Source of the DNA: Acidithiobacillus caldus ATCC 51756
GTDB taxonomy: Bacteria; Pseudomonadota; Gammaproteobacteria; Acidithiobacillales; Acidithiobacillaceae
NCBI RefSeq assembly: GCF_000175575.2
Contig: NZ_CP005986.1
Location: 2,561,001-2,625,000, forward strand
Length of the DNA: 64,000 nucleotides
Reading direction: 5' to 3'
Within the stretch, counting starts at the first letter, position 1; each line of letters starts with the position of its first letter. The translations under genes and the position numbers were made by a program. The notes under the pieces are model-generated. The model was not told the origin of the DNA, did not search any database, and saw only the letters and a program-made list of their open reading frames with translations. Below are positions 20,677 to 29,082 of the stretch, one piece after another.

Positions 20677-21263
20677 TGTCCAAAGTGCCTGGCCAGGCAC
20701 CGGAGCGGGCCGCCAACTCTGTCCCGAAGGCCCACTGGGTCGATGGAAAACTGGACCACGCGCACCCCGTGGCCTGGTGGCAGGCGCCCGGCATCGTCCT
20801 GGCACCTGCCGCAGGTCGGTCCGGCGGCCATCTCTGGCAGGTACGGGCACACCGCGGCGAGGATAGCGCCGAGGCAGAGCTCTACCTTGCGCTGCAGCAG
20901 GCGCCCCGAGAAAAGGCCAGCTTCCTGGTACAAGGCGGCGACGTACTCCTCGTTGCCCAGGACAACACCACCCTCAAACCCAAACTGCTGCGTCCGGCCG
21001 CCATCCTCACGGTGTTGCGCCGGGAGTGGCTCCTGAGTCTCTTCCTGTTCGGACCCATTCTGGGCGTCTTTCTCGTCAACCTCATCTTCGGCATGCCCAG
21101 CTTTCTGTGGTGGTCCGCCCTCGCAGTGCTCGTCCTGTCCCTGGCCGTCATGGGTAGCCTCATCCGTAACGACCTCAAGGCATTGCAGAGCTGGGTGGAG
21201 CGCCAGCAAAAACTTGCCGAGACCGCCCTGCAGACGGCCGGTCGTTTACCACCCCATCACTGA
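20676..21263 (+). CDS. Predicted membrane protein with two TM helices, unknown function
   Basis: 195 residues, not recognised. A soluble N-terminal part of about 115 residues (AHPVAWWQAPGIVLAPAAG; FLVQGGDVLLVAQDNTTLKP) is followed by two hydrophobic helices at about 125-165 and a charged amphipathic tail. The start overlaps the lipoprotein stop by one base with no separate ribosome site, implying translational coupling. The 3' end overlaps the convergent FtsI-like gene by seven bases. Confidence 0.65.
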   Translation: MSKVPGQAPERAANSVPKAHWVDGKLDHAHPVAWWQAPGIVLAPAAGRSGGHLWQVRAHRGEDSAEAELYLALQQAPREKASFLVQGGDVLLVAQDNTTLKPKLLRPAAILTVLRREWLLSLFLFGPILGVFLVNLIFGMPSFLWWSALAVLVLSLAVMGSLIRNDLKALQSWVERQQKLAETALQTAGRLPPHH

Positions 21264-22987
21264 CCGCCACCTTCGGACCAGATCTCGGCCTGCGCCAAGG
21301 TAATGCGCGGTGCCTTGAGGGAGCAGACACGTTTGCCACACCACAGGGGCGGCACGTCCATCTCTTCCAGGGCATGTTCCATGGTCACGCGGAATACCGG
21401 AGCCGCCTCCACTCCACCAAAATTCCAGAACTTGTCGCTGTCTCTCAAGGTCACCGCCATGACGAGACGCGGATCGCGCCCTGGGGCAAAACCCACGAAG
21501 GTCGCATTGGTACGGTGGTGAAAAAAGCCGTCCTTGCCATTGGCGATATCCGCCGTGCCCGTCTTGCCCGCTACCTGATACCCCGGAATGGCCGCCAGAA
21601 TACCGGTGCCGTTGGGTTCCGCCACGCTGCGCAGCCAGCGGCGCAGATCGCCGGCAACCCAGGCGGGCATGACGCGCTTGCGCTTCAGCGGTTCACCGAG
21701 AATCAGTTCCGGGCGCACGTGATAACCGCCATTGGCAATGGCAGCGTAAGCATCCGCCAGCTGCAGGGTGGTCACCGACACACCGTAACCAATGGCGATG
21801 GTGGCGTGTCGCGCCTTGCCCCAGTCCTGCCAGGGCGGCAACACGCCGCGGGTAGCGCCCGACAGCCCGAGGCCAAGATGGCGACCGAAGCCGACCGCAC
21901 GATACATGCGATAGATGTCCCGCCTTGGGGTCCGCAGGGCGATCTTGGCCGTGCCAATGCAACTGGAGTACTTCAGAATATGTTCGATATTGAGGACGTG
22001 GTGCAGGACGTCGTCGGTGATGGGGTAGCCGCCGATCCACAGCGGATGCGATACATTGAACCGCGCCGTTGGCGGAACACTGCGGCTGGCAAGGGCGGCG
22101 GCGATGGCAAAGGGTTTCATGACCGAACCCGGCTCGAAGGCCTGGTGCACGGCATTGTCGGTGAAATCGGCAGAACTGCGGCAGCTGGCCAGGTTGTTGG
22201 GATTGCAGCTCGGGACACTCACCATGGCGAGAATCTGTCCGTTACGCACATTCATGACCACCGCCGAGCCGTTGGCGGCACCAAAATGTTTCTGGGCGGC
22301 GCGCAGGGCAACGTAGGCCCAGTACTGGATCTGTGGACTGATGCTGAGACGGATGGGTGAGCCCGGACGGGCCAGGCGTTCGACGCGCGCCACCTGGAGC
22401 ACCTGACCTCTGGGATCCAGCAAGGCCTGTTCACGCCCGCTCTGTCCAGCCAGCCAGCCGTTGAACGCCATTTCCACACCACCGGCGCCGCGATGATCCT
22501 CATCGACGAACCCCACGAGGGGAGCCGTTATCGCCCCCATGGGAAAATAACTTCGGCTGCTGACACTGACCCCCACACCGGCCAGATGCAAAGCCCGCAC
22601 CGCCCGGCCCAGGCGTGGCGCCACCTGACGCCGCAGGTACGCAAAATCAGCACCGCCCGAACGCAATCGTTGGGCGAGCTCCGCGAGGGTCAAGTGCAGG
22701 GTTCTGGCCAGGCTCTGCCAATGCCTGCGCTCCGTCCCCAAGATGCGGGGATCAGCCCAGATCGTCACCGCTGGAACGTTGACGGCAAGGGGTTCTCCGT
22801 TGCGCCCGAGAATGAGCCCGCGCTGGCTGCTGAGGGGAAGGGTCCGCAGGTAGCGCATCCGTCCCTCGGTACGCAGCCGATGATCGTCTTGAATCTGGAG
22901 AGCGAAATCGCGCCCGAGGATGGCGGCAAAGCCCAAAAGGACGATGGCGATGAACCAGCGCGCCCGCCCGGCAGGAAGGGGCCTCAT
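21257..22987 (-). CDS. FtsI/PBP3-like peptidoglycan transpeptidase
   Basis: Class B penicillin-binding protein, 576 residues from ATG 22987 (the frame is open to 23113). One N-terminal membrane helix (about 11-30), a dimerisation domain with LSSQRGLILGRNGEPLAVNVP, then the transpeptidase. The motifs are SVMK with acylated Ser288 and Lys291, and KTGT at Lys475. The middle SxN motif reads SSC (341-343), so the Asn is replaced by Cys343. FtsI normally lies in the division cluster; this gene is beside rlpA and may be the main FtsI relocated or a second class B enzyme. Confidence 0.88.
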   Translation of the reverse strand: MRPLPAGRARWFIAIVLLGFAAILGRDFALQIQDDHRLRTEGRMRYLRTLPLSSQRGLILGRNGEPLAVNVPAVTIWADPRILGTERRHWQSLARTLHLTLAELAQRLRSGGADFAYLRRQVAPRLGRAVRALHLAGVGVSVSSRSYFPMGAITAPLVGFVDEDHRGAGGVEMAFNGWLAGQSGREQALLDPRGQVLQVARVERLARPGSPIRLSISPQIQYWAYVALRAAQKHFGAANGSAVVMNVRNGQILAMVSVPSCNPNNLASCRSSADFTDNAVHQAFEPGSVMKPFAIAAALASRSVPPTARFNVSHPLWIGGYPITDDVLHHVLNIEHILKYSSCIGTAKIALRTPRRDIYRMYRAVGFGRHLGLGLSGATRGVLPPWQDWGKARHATIAIGYGVSVTTLQLADAYAAIANGGYHVRPELILGEPLKRKRVMPAWVAGDLRRWLRSVAEPNGTGILAAIPGYQVAGKTGTADIANGKDGFFHHRTNATFVGFAPGRDPRLVMAVTLRDSDKFWNFGGVEAAPVFRVTMEHALEEMDVPPLWCGKRVCSLKAPRITLAQAEIWSEGGGQ

Positions 22988-23129
22988 CACAGCCCCCAGT
23001 GCCCGGATGGCAAGAGACGAGACGGCATATGCGGCATGAACATTTATAGTCTCCAGGGATCGCGTGTGGGACCTGGCCCGGAAACGTGCCAGCCCAGCTC
23101 GCCATCCTGGCAAAGCAATGGAAAAGTTG

Positions 23130-23147
23130 CGGATAAGCCTTTATCCG
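23130..23147. promoter_or_regulatory. Palindrome between the FtsI-like gene and rlpA
   Basis: CGGATAA and TTATCCG are perfect 7-bp arms separated by GCCT, in the divergent control region. They are followed by an AT-rich stretch containing TATCAT (23159-23164). Could be an operator shared by both genes. Confidence 0.35.
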
Positions 23148-23209
23148 ACTTGAATTTTATATCATGCTCACCCTACAATCCAGAAATTCCGGTGCGGGAG
23201 AGGAGAACC

Positions 23210-24307
23210 ATGCCGACACCATCGCCCATTGCCCTATGGCGCTTCGGAGCCTTTGGTATCGTGCTCACTGGGCTTGCCGGCTGCGCCAGCCTGCCGGCGC
23301 ACCACGCTACCTCCAGTACCTTCGGCTACCACGCCGCACGGGTGGGCGCGGCATATTCCAACGGCCAGGTGTGCTACGCACCGTCTCCCGACTTGCAGGC
23401 AGCCTACAATCAGCCCTATGAAATCAACGGTCACTGGTATCACCCTCTGACCACAGCCCGCAACTACGATGTGCGCGGCATTGCCTCCTGGTACGACCGT
23501 GCCTCATCCAGCAGTGTCACGGCCATGGGCACGGCCTTTCATCAGAACGCGCTCACCGCTGCCAGCCGGGTGCTCCCCCTCCCTTCCTGCGTACGGGTCA
23601 CCAACCTCGTCAATGGTCGTAGCGTGCTGGTTCTGGTGGACGACCGCGGCCCTTTCGTATCCGGTCGGGTAATGGACCTGTCCCTGGGTACTGCCCACGC
23701 CCTGGGGATGGTCACACAGGGCACCACCCCCGTGCAGATTCAGGCCGTCGCCAACAGTCCAGGCATGCCGGCGGTCGACAGCCCACAACTGACCCCCGTG
23801 CGCAGCACTATGCCACCCCCCGAGCCCACAGCCGTCACGTCCACGGGAGCGCCCCCCAGTACCTATGCTTCGCCAGCCGCCCAGGCGCGCCTGCAGGCTG
23901 TGGTGGAAGACGCCTTTGCCAGCAATCCCGCGCGGCCCGTGGTGATCGCACATGAGGAGGCGCCCGAGACGGCCCGGGCGCCCGAGGTCGCGCCGACCAA
24001 CACGGCCACCAGAACGCAGCGGCAGCGGCGCCAGCGCAACCCGCAGCCGAGGCAGTGGCCGAGCGCTGGCCTGCAACCGGCTTTGTACCTGATCTCCGCC
24101 GATCCCATGGATCTCGACAGAGCGCGGGAAGAGCAACGCCGCCTGCAGGAATTCGGTATCAGCACCGCCCAGCTGGTAGACGTCCACGGCCGTGGCTACG
24201 CCGTCAGGATCGGCCCCATGGCCCCCACCAGCAGTCCAACCACCTATCTGCGCAGCCTCCGTCGCCTGCGTCTTGGCGACTTTACCGTCAGCCGCGAGAA
24301 CGGCTGA
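23210..24307 (+). CDS. rlpA: Septal ring lipoprotein RlpA (lytic transglycosylase family)
   Basis: 365 residues. Lipobox LAGC near residue 25, a double-psi beta-barrel domain at about 85-175 (RGIASWYDR, LPLPSCVRVTNLVNGRSVLVLVDDRGPF), a Pro/Thr-rich linker, and a C-terminal SPOR-like domain (LYLISADPMDLDRAREEQ) that would bind denuded septal glycan. AGGAGA precedes ATG 23210. The usual TAAH of active RlpA enzymes is TAAS here (Ser119), while the catalytic-type Asp in DDRGPF is kept, so hydrolytic activity is uncertain. Divergent neighbour: the FtsI-like gene. Confidence 0.88.
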   Translation: MPTPSPIALWRFGAFGIVLTGLAGCASLPAHHATSSTFGYHAARVGAAYSNGQVCYAPSPDLQAAYNQPYEINGHWYHPLTTARNYDVRGIASWYDRASSSSVTAMGTAFHQNALTAASRVLPLPSCVRVTNLVNGRSVLVLVDDRGPFVSGRVMDLSLGTAHALGMVTQGTTPVQIQAVANSPGMPAVDSPQLTPVRSTMPPPEPTAVTSTGAPPSTYASPAAQARLQAVVEDAFASNPARPVVIAHEEAPETARAPEVAPTNTATRTQRQRRQRNPQPRQWPSAGLQPALYLISADPMDLDRAREEQRRLQEFGISTAQLVDVHGRGYAVRIGPMAPTSSPTTYLRSLRRLRLGDFTVSRENG

Positions 24308-24363
24308 ACGAACCACGCCCCAGGGTGCGGCTGGCGGTACTCCAAGCATTTGCCGAAAGCACT

Positions 24364-24663
24364 TCAGGAGAAGGGCTTGCCGTCGGCGCGAAGCTTACGC
24401 AGCCCCGAGTGCGACTCGCCGAGAATCGCCCAGATCAGCAGTACCACCCAGGCGATACCGGACCAGCCGAGGACGATGTCGAGAACGAGGATCCACAGGG
24501 TATGCTCGTGGTGGCGGGCGCCCGCAACGATCGCCGGAATGAAGTATAGGAAGAGCGCGAGCACACCGCCCAGTATCCACAGCAGCACGTGCAGAAAGAT
24601 GCTGCCCACGGCAAGCCCCAGCAGGGCGAGGAAAACGATGAACAGAGCCAGAGCGGCGCTCAC
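24364..24663 (-). CDS. Superinfection-immunity family small membrane protein
   Basis: 99 residues, three hydrophobic segments. The C-terminal half, AIVAGARHHEHTLWILVLDI then GWSGIAWVVLLIWAI, matches the pattern of the Imm_superinfect family, named after phage T4 Imm but widespread in chromosomes with no proven phage role. It starts at GTG inside a four-base overlap with the K+ channel stop, so it is translated with that gene. Confidence 0.7.
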   Translation of the reverse strand: MSAALALFIVFLALLGLAVGSIFLHVLLWILGGVLALFLYFIPAIVAGARHHEHTLWILVLDIVLGWSGIAWVVLLIWAILGESHSGLRKLRADGKPFS

Positions 24664-25895
24664 GCCCGAGCCTCTTCGCCGAACATGCCCGAGAGGATCT
24701 CCTCCCCGGCAAAGCTCTGGCCGCTGAGACTCTGGATCAGCACCCGTCCACCCAGCACCTGCGGTGCGATGACCAGATCGACGCCGGTCTTGCGCAAACG
24801 GGCAAGGTTGCGCACTTCATCCACTGATGCCACCGTCTTGCCGTCGATACCGAGGTCCTTGGCGGCCAGCACGATGAAGGCATTTTCGCTGTCGTCGCTG
24901 CGCAGGGCCAGCACGCCCAAGGCTTGCAGCGCGCCGGCCTGGCGCAGTACCTCGGGATCGGCGGGATCACCGATCATGAGATCGGCCTCCTCCATCCACA
25001 GGTTCTCCGGGCGATGGGGGAGCAGTACCAGCACCGGCAGGTGGCGCTCACGCAAGGCGCGATAGGTGTTCTGAGCCAAGGCATTGTCGCCCACCAGCAG
25101 GTAATGGTTGCGCCGTCTGGATTTCTTCTCTCCCAGGAGCAAACGCTGCATCCGGCCACTGACCAGAGGCACGATCACCGCCGAGATGGAGGTGGCAAAA
25201 ACCGTGATACCGAGCAGGATGATGGACACCACAAAAAGCCGCGCATCCTCACTCTTGGGCACGATGTCGCCGTAGCCAACCGTGGACATGGTCACTACGG
25301 AAAAATAGAGGGCAGTCACCAGATTATTGATCTTGGGAGAGAAGCCGGCCCCTAGCACATAGGCGCCGAACACGGCATAACTCATCAAGAGCAGTACCGA
25401 AACCACGGCAAAAAGGCTGCCAGCAGCAACGCTGGAACGCGCAAAGTGGTTTCGGAAGATGAGCAAGGCCAGCAGAATGGCGACATTGAAGACCATCATC
25501 CCGTTCCAGGTCCAACCGAACTGATGCACGAGCAGGGCCAGGGTGACCGCGGCAAGCAGCAGGGTGATGACCCAGGAAAAACGGGAGCGGAACAAAAGGC
25601 CGAAGGCCATGATGAGGAGTACGATCCCGGCAACCAGTTCCGGAACGGTACCCAGAGCCGACAGCAGGGGCACCTGGGTCAGACTGGTGGTGGGGGTGAT
25701 GACCTGCAATTCCGGAAACACCTTGGCGAGGCTGGGCAGGGTTTCCAGCACCGACAAGGCGCCCAGTAGGCCGACGGCCAGGGCCATGGGCACATGCGGA
25801 AACCAGTGTTCCAGACGCAATGCCGCCTGCACACGCGCACCGGTACGAGACCAGCGCTGCCACCAGGAAAACTGGATCAGTTCGGGTACTTTCAA
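24660..25895 (-). CDS. Kch-type voltage-gated-like potassium channel with RCK domain
   Basis: 411 residues with the E. coli Kch layout: several membrane helices, a pore helix with selectivity filter TVGYGD (205-210), then a cytosolic TrkA-N/RCK domain (about 245-400). The Rossmann glycine loop is degenerate (LLVGDNALAQN), as in E. coli Kch. Start is TTG with GGAGG seven bases before. It lies between a 35-residue membrane ORF and the superinfection-family gene on the same strand. A paralog lies at 51568-52836. In acidophiles, K+ flux helps maintain an inside-positive potential, which gives a likely role. Confidence 0.88.
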   Translation of the reverse strand: MKVPELIQFSWWQRWSRTGARVQAALRLEHWFPHVPMALAVGLLGALSVLETLPSLAKVFPELQVITPTTSLTQVPLLSALGTVPELVAGIVLLIMAFGLLFRSRFSWVITLLLAAVTLALLVHQFGWTWNGMMVFNVAILLALLIFRNHFARSSVAAGSLFAVVSVLLLMSYAVFGAYVLGAGFSPKINNLVTALYFSVVTMSTVGYGDIVPKSEDARLFVVSIILLGITVFATSISAVIVPLVSGRMQRLLLGEKKSRRRNHYLLVGDNALAQNTYRALRERHLPVLVLLPHRPENLWMEEADLMIGDPADPEVLRQAGALQALGVLALRSDDSENAFIVLAAKDLGIDGKTVASVDEVRNLARLRKTGVDLVIAPQVLGGRVLIQSLSGQSFAGEEILSGMFGEEARA

Positions 25896-25928
25896 TGGAG
25901 ATCCTCCCGGGTCGGGGGCGGACCGGGC

Positions 25929-26036
25929 TCAGTGGGGATGCTGATCTTCAGTGTCTTTACCAAAGGTGCTACGCATGGCGAAGAACACGGCACCCACCCA
26001 CAGGCCGCCCAAAACGATAAAGGTCGCGTAGAACAT
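25929..26036 (-). CDS. Small membrane protein (35 aa) upstream of K+ channel
   Basis: An ATG-started 35-codon ORF with GAGGA ten bases upstream. One membrane helix (ATFIVLGGLWVGAVFFAM) is followed by a charged, His-containing tail (GKDTEDQHPH). It ends 33 bases before the channel gene on the same strand, so it may be a small channel-associated subunit. No homolog recognised; coding is inferred from start context and hydrophobicity. Confidence 0.45.
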   Translation of the reverse strand: MFYATFIVLGGLWVGAVFFAMRSTFGKDTEDQHPH

Positions 26037-26126
26037 GATGACAGGATCCTCGATAAATTTTGATGATGATGAAGCTTGCGGCTATTGGCAAGGTTTTATG
26101 ACCAGATTTTCCCCTCGAGGTTCCCC

Positions 26127-27974
26127 TCAGCCAAAGGCCTGTGCTGGATTCACGACGATGTTGGTGAAGGTTCGGATTTTCAGATTGGGCTTGAGATAGG
26201 CGAGGAAAGCGGCGCGCGCCACGGGCAGGGCCTGCCAGGCATTGGCGCCGCCATCCTCTACCACCGCCGCCACAGCGATACGAGGATGCCGATACGGAGC
26301 CCAACCGATGAACAGCGAATCGTCGTTATAGACCGTGCGGCCATCCTTGAAGGCCACGGGAACCTCTGCGGTACCGGTCTTACCCGCCATGGAAATACCG
26401 GGGTAAGACACCGCCTTGCACGTTCCCCGGGTGACACAGGCACGCATACCACGGCGTACGGCGCGCAAGGCAAAGGCCGGTAGGTGTAATCGGGTAGGTG
26501 CGGGCACGGGCAAGCGGATGCGCCGCCCGCTCTGCGGTTCGATCAACGCCCGGGCCACGTGCAGGTAGGGCAGTTTGCCGCCATTGGCAATGGCCGCCAC
26601 CGCCCGCACCAGCTGTAATGGGGTCACCAAGAGATAGCCCTGGCCGATGCCCAGAATGATGCTGTCGCCGGTATACCAGGGCGCGTGAAAGCGGCGCTCC
26701 TTCCAGGCAGGCGTCGGCACGAAGCCCGGGCTACTGCCGGGGGTGTCGATGGGGGCCTGGCGACCGAAGCCAAAGCGCCACAGCGCCTGATCCTGACGCC
26801 GGATCCCCATTTTCATGGCCAGTTTGTAAAAAAAGACGTCTACGGACCAGGCCAAGGCCTTGGTCAGGCCGGTCTCGCCAAAACCCGCCCGGTACCAGTC
26901 CCAGTAGACGTGCCCACCCACCCGCAGGAAACCCGGGCAGAAGGTGTGAAAATCGGGACCGATGACACGATCCTGCAAGGCCTGCAAGGCGTAGAAGGGT
27001 TTGATGGTGGAACCCGGCGGATACAGTCCCTGGGCCACCCGATCCACCAGGGGCCGTCCCGGTCGCTGCAACAACTCCTGCCAATGGCGGCGGCCGATGC
27101 CGTTCACAAACCAATTGGCGTTGAAGCTCGGATGGCTGACGCTGGCCAGAACCGCGCCGGTGTTGGGGTTGATGGCGACCAAGGCACCGCGATAGTGAAA
27201 TCGGCGCATGACCCGGGCCACGGCCCGCTCCACGCGCAGGCGCAAGGTGGTCTGCAGGGTATCGCCCGGGGTAGGCGGAACCTCCCGCAACTGCGCTACG
27301 GGCTCACCCAGGGCATTGACCTCCAGGATACGGTAACCAAAGCGCCCACGCAGCGCTCGTTCAAAGGCGTATTCCAGACCCGTCACGCCGACGTGTCGCC
27401 GGTACAGGTACTTTTGACGGTCGAAACCCTGCAGATCCGCCGCCGTCACCGGTCCCACGTAACCCACGACACTGCTGAACAAGGGCGAGTAGGGATAGAA
27501 GCGATGCCAGCGCACGGCCAGACTGACGCCAGGGAAATCCTGCTCGCGTACGGCAAAGCGCGCCATCTCGGCCCGGCTCATGTGCGCCATCAGCAAGCGC
27601 GGCAGATAGGCGGGCTTGTCGTCCAGGGTTGCCAGGAGGTGCGCTATGCGCTGCCGCGAAATGGGGAAGCGTTTCGCGAGATCGGTCAGGGTCGCGTGCA
27701 GATGGCGCACCTCGTCGGGAATGATCTCCAAGACATAGCGGGCTCGATTCCCGGCCAATATCTGACCGTGGTAGGCCAGAATGGGCCCCCGCGCTGGCGC
27801 CAGGGGCACGATGGCGCTATGGTTGGCCTGGGCCATCTGGCGAAAGCGCCGGTAGTGCAGGATCTCCATCTCCACGATCCGACCGAGGAGCAGCACGAAA
27901 AGCACCACCAAAAAGAGCACTGCCCAAAAAAGCCGGCGACGAAAGGGATGCTGGGACAGGGGCAAGGGCGACAT
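26127..27974 (-). CDS. mrdA: Penicillin-binding protein 2 (elongasome transpeptidase)
   Basis: 615 residues. Class B PBP of lateral-wall synthesis, with one membrane helix at about 13-32 and a dimerisation domain with the PBP2-type PYSPLFSSVVGYVG and GVTGLEYAFE. The transpeptidase has STIK (acylated Ser322, Lys325), SVD (377-379; PBP2 enzymes carry SxD) and KTGT (Lys532). The frame is open further upstream, but ATG 27974 puts the helix in the normal place. rodA, its usual partner, is not next to it. The gene is divergent from bamD. Confidence 0.93.
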   Translation of the reverse strand: MSPLPLSQHPFRRRLFWAVLFLVVLFVLLLGRIVEMEILHYRRFRQMAQANHSAIVPLAPARGPILAYHGQILAGNRARYVLEIIPDEVRHLHATLTDLAKRFPISRQRIAHLLATLDDKPAYLPRLLMAHMSRAEMARFAVREQDFPGVSLAVRWHRFYPYSPLFSSVVGYVGPVTAADLQGFDRQKYLYRRHVGVTGLEYAFERALRGRFGYRILEVNALGEPVAQLREVPPTPGDTLQTTLRLRVERAVARVMRRFHYRGALVAINPNTGAVLASVSHPSFNANWFVNGIGRRHWQELLQRPGRPLVDRVAQGLYPPGSTIKPFYALQALQDRVIGPDFHTFCPGFLRVGGHVYWDWYRAGFGETGLTKALAWSVDVFFYKLAMKMGIRRQDQALWRFGFGRQAPIDTPGSSPGFVPTPAWKERRFHAPWYTGDSIILGIGQGYLLVTPLQLVRAVAAIANGGKLPYLHVARALIEPQSGRRIRLPVPAPTRLHLPAFALRAVRRGMRACVTRGTCKAVSYPGISMAGKTGTAEVPVAFKDGRTVYNDDSLFIGWAPYRHPRIAVAAVVEDGGANAWQALPVARAAFLAYLKPNLKIRTFTNIVVNPAQAFG

Positions 27975-28142
27975 GCTCGCTCTGAGCGGAAAAGTCGCGA
28001 CGGAGTTCCCCAGCGCACAGCACCGCCCTCGGGAACTTACGCTTGGACACCACCGTCGAAGAGTCCGTTGCCATGCACATGCCGCCGGGACCCAGGCCGT
28101 GTGCACACGAGAATACCGGATTCGGATGAGCCGCAAAAACCC

Positions 28143-28931
28143 ATGAGTCGCATACCGAGTAACACTGTAGACATTAGACTAATACGTTGTGCATTACCGG
28201 CGGTCCTGGTGCTCGCCGCATCCGCCTGTGCCAGCGGCCCGCATCCGCATCACCACCATGCAGAGTCGGCACAGGCCATGTTCCGACCCGGAAAAGCGGC
28301 CTTGGATAGCGGGGACTACGATCGTGCGATCCGCGACTTTCAAAACCTGCAGGCGGAGTACCCCTACGGTCCCTATGCAGAGCAGGCGCAGCTGGATACG
28401 GCTTATGCCTACTACAAGCAGGGCGACTCAAAGGCGGCGGTAGCCGCCGCCGACGCCTTCATCAAGGCGCACCCGGTCAATCCCCACGTCGACTATGCCT
28501 GGTACCTCAAAGGTCTGGCTCAGTATCAAGCCATCGAAGGAGCAGAGTTCGATCCGCGTCCGGATTACCAGGCCCTGCAGACCTTCCGCTACGTGGCCAA
28601 GACCTATCCCAAGTCGGCTTATGCCCTCAGTGCACGTCTGCACATTGCCAAGATCATCGACATTCTGGGAGAGCGAAACCTGCGCATCTGCAAGTTCTAT
28701 TACGTCCGCCATGCCTTTGTCGCTGCAGCCAATCGCTGCGTACGGGTCATCCGCGACTATCAGTTGAGTCCGGCACGCAACATGGCGCTCTATTACCTGG
28801 CTCGATCCTACCGCCGCCTGGATCTTCTGGGTCTGGCGCGGACCACCGCCATCATCCTGCACCACAACGCGCCCACCGCACCCGAGACGAAAAAGCTGCG
28901 CGCGCTCTGGCAGCAGACGGCAAGGGGTTGA
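28143..28931 (+). CDS. bamD: Outer membrane assembly lipoprotein BamD
   Basis: 262 residues. Essential lipoprotein of the BAM complex that inserts beta-barrel proteins. Signal peptide with Cys near residue 29 (AASAC), then five TPR-like repeats typical of BamD/ComL (KAALDSGDYDRAIRDFQNL, YPYGPYAEQAQLDTAYAYYK, RHAFVAAANRCVRVI). An unusual His-rich segment, PHPHHHH, follows the lipidated Cys. Start ATG 28143 lacks a clear ribosome site. A tiny ORF and degP follow. Confidence 0.92.
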   Translation: MSRIPSNTVDIRLIRCALPAVLVLAASACASGPHPHHHHAESAQAMFRPGKAALDSGDYDRAIRDFQNLQAEYPYGPYAEQAQLDTAYAYYKQGDSKAAVAAADAFIKAHPVNPHVDYAWYLKGLAQYQAIEGAEFDPRPDYQALQTFRYVAKTYPKSAYALSARLHIAKIIDILGERNLRICKFYYVRHAFVAAANRCVRVIRDYQLSPARNMALYYLARSYRRLDLLGLARTTAIILHHNAPTAPETKKLRALWQQTARG

Positions 28932-28935
28932 TGCC

Positions 28936-29046
28936 GTGCTGGTGCAGATAGCGGAGATCGTGCTCATCACCCTGGCGGTCCTTGCCTTCGTGCTGCCCGC
29001 CGCCTTTGCCCTGGATCGCCTCTGGCAGCGTTGGAACCAACGCTGA
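28936..29046 (+). CDS. Small membrane protein (36 aa) between bamD and degP
   Basis: A GTG-started ORF five bases after the bamD stop, ending 36 bases before degP. One hydrophobic helix (IVLITLAVLAFVLPAAFAL) and a basic tail with two Trp. No homolog recognised. Compact placement supports it, but the GTG start has no strong ribosome site. Confidence 0.35.
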   Translation: MLVQIAEIVLITLAVLAFVLPAAFALDRLWQRWNQR

Positions 29047-29082
29047 TCGTCCCTTCACCTTACCCGTCAGGAGCTAGCAACC

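Noticed and set aside
22493-23209. N-terminal extension of the rlpA frame
   Set aside because: It is antisense to the FtsI-like gene; the real start at 23210 has a ribosome site and a lipoprotein signal.
24364-24663. Superinfection-immunity protein as evidence of a prophage
   Set aside because: No other phage gene is nearby and the gene is translationally coupled to a chromosomal K+ channel; the family is common in ordinary chromosomes.
26685-28142. N-terminal extension of the bamD frame
   Set aside because: Antisense to mrdA with no family similarity; the signal peptide and TPR protein start at 28143.
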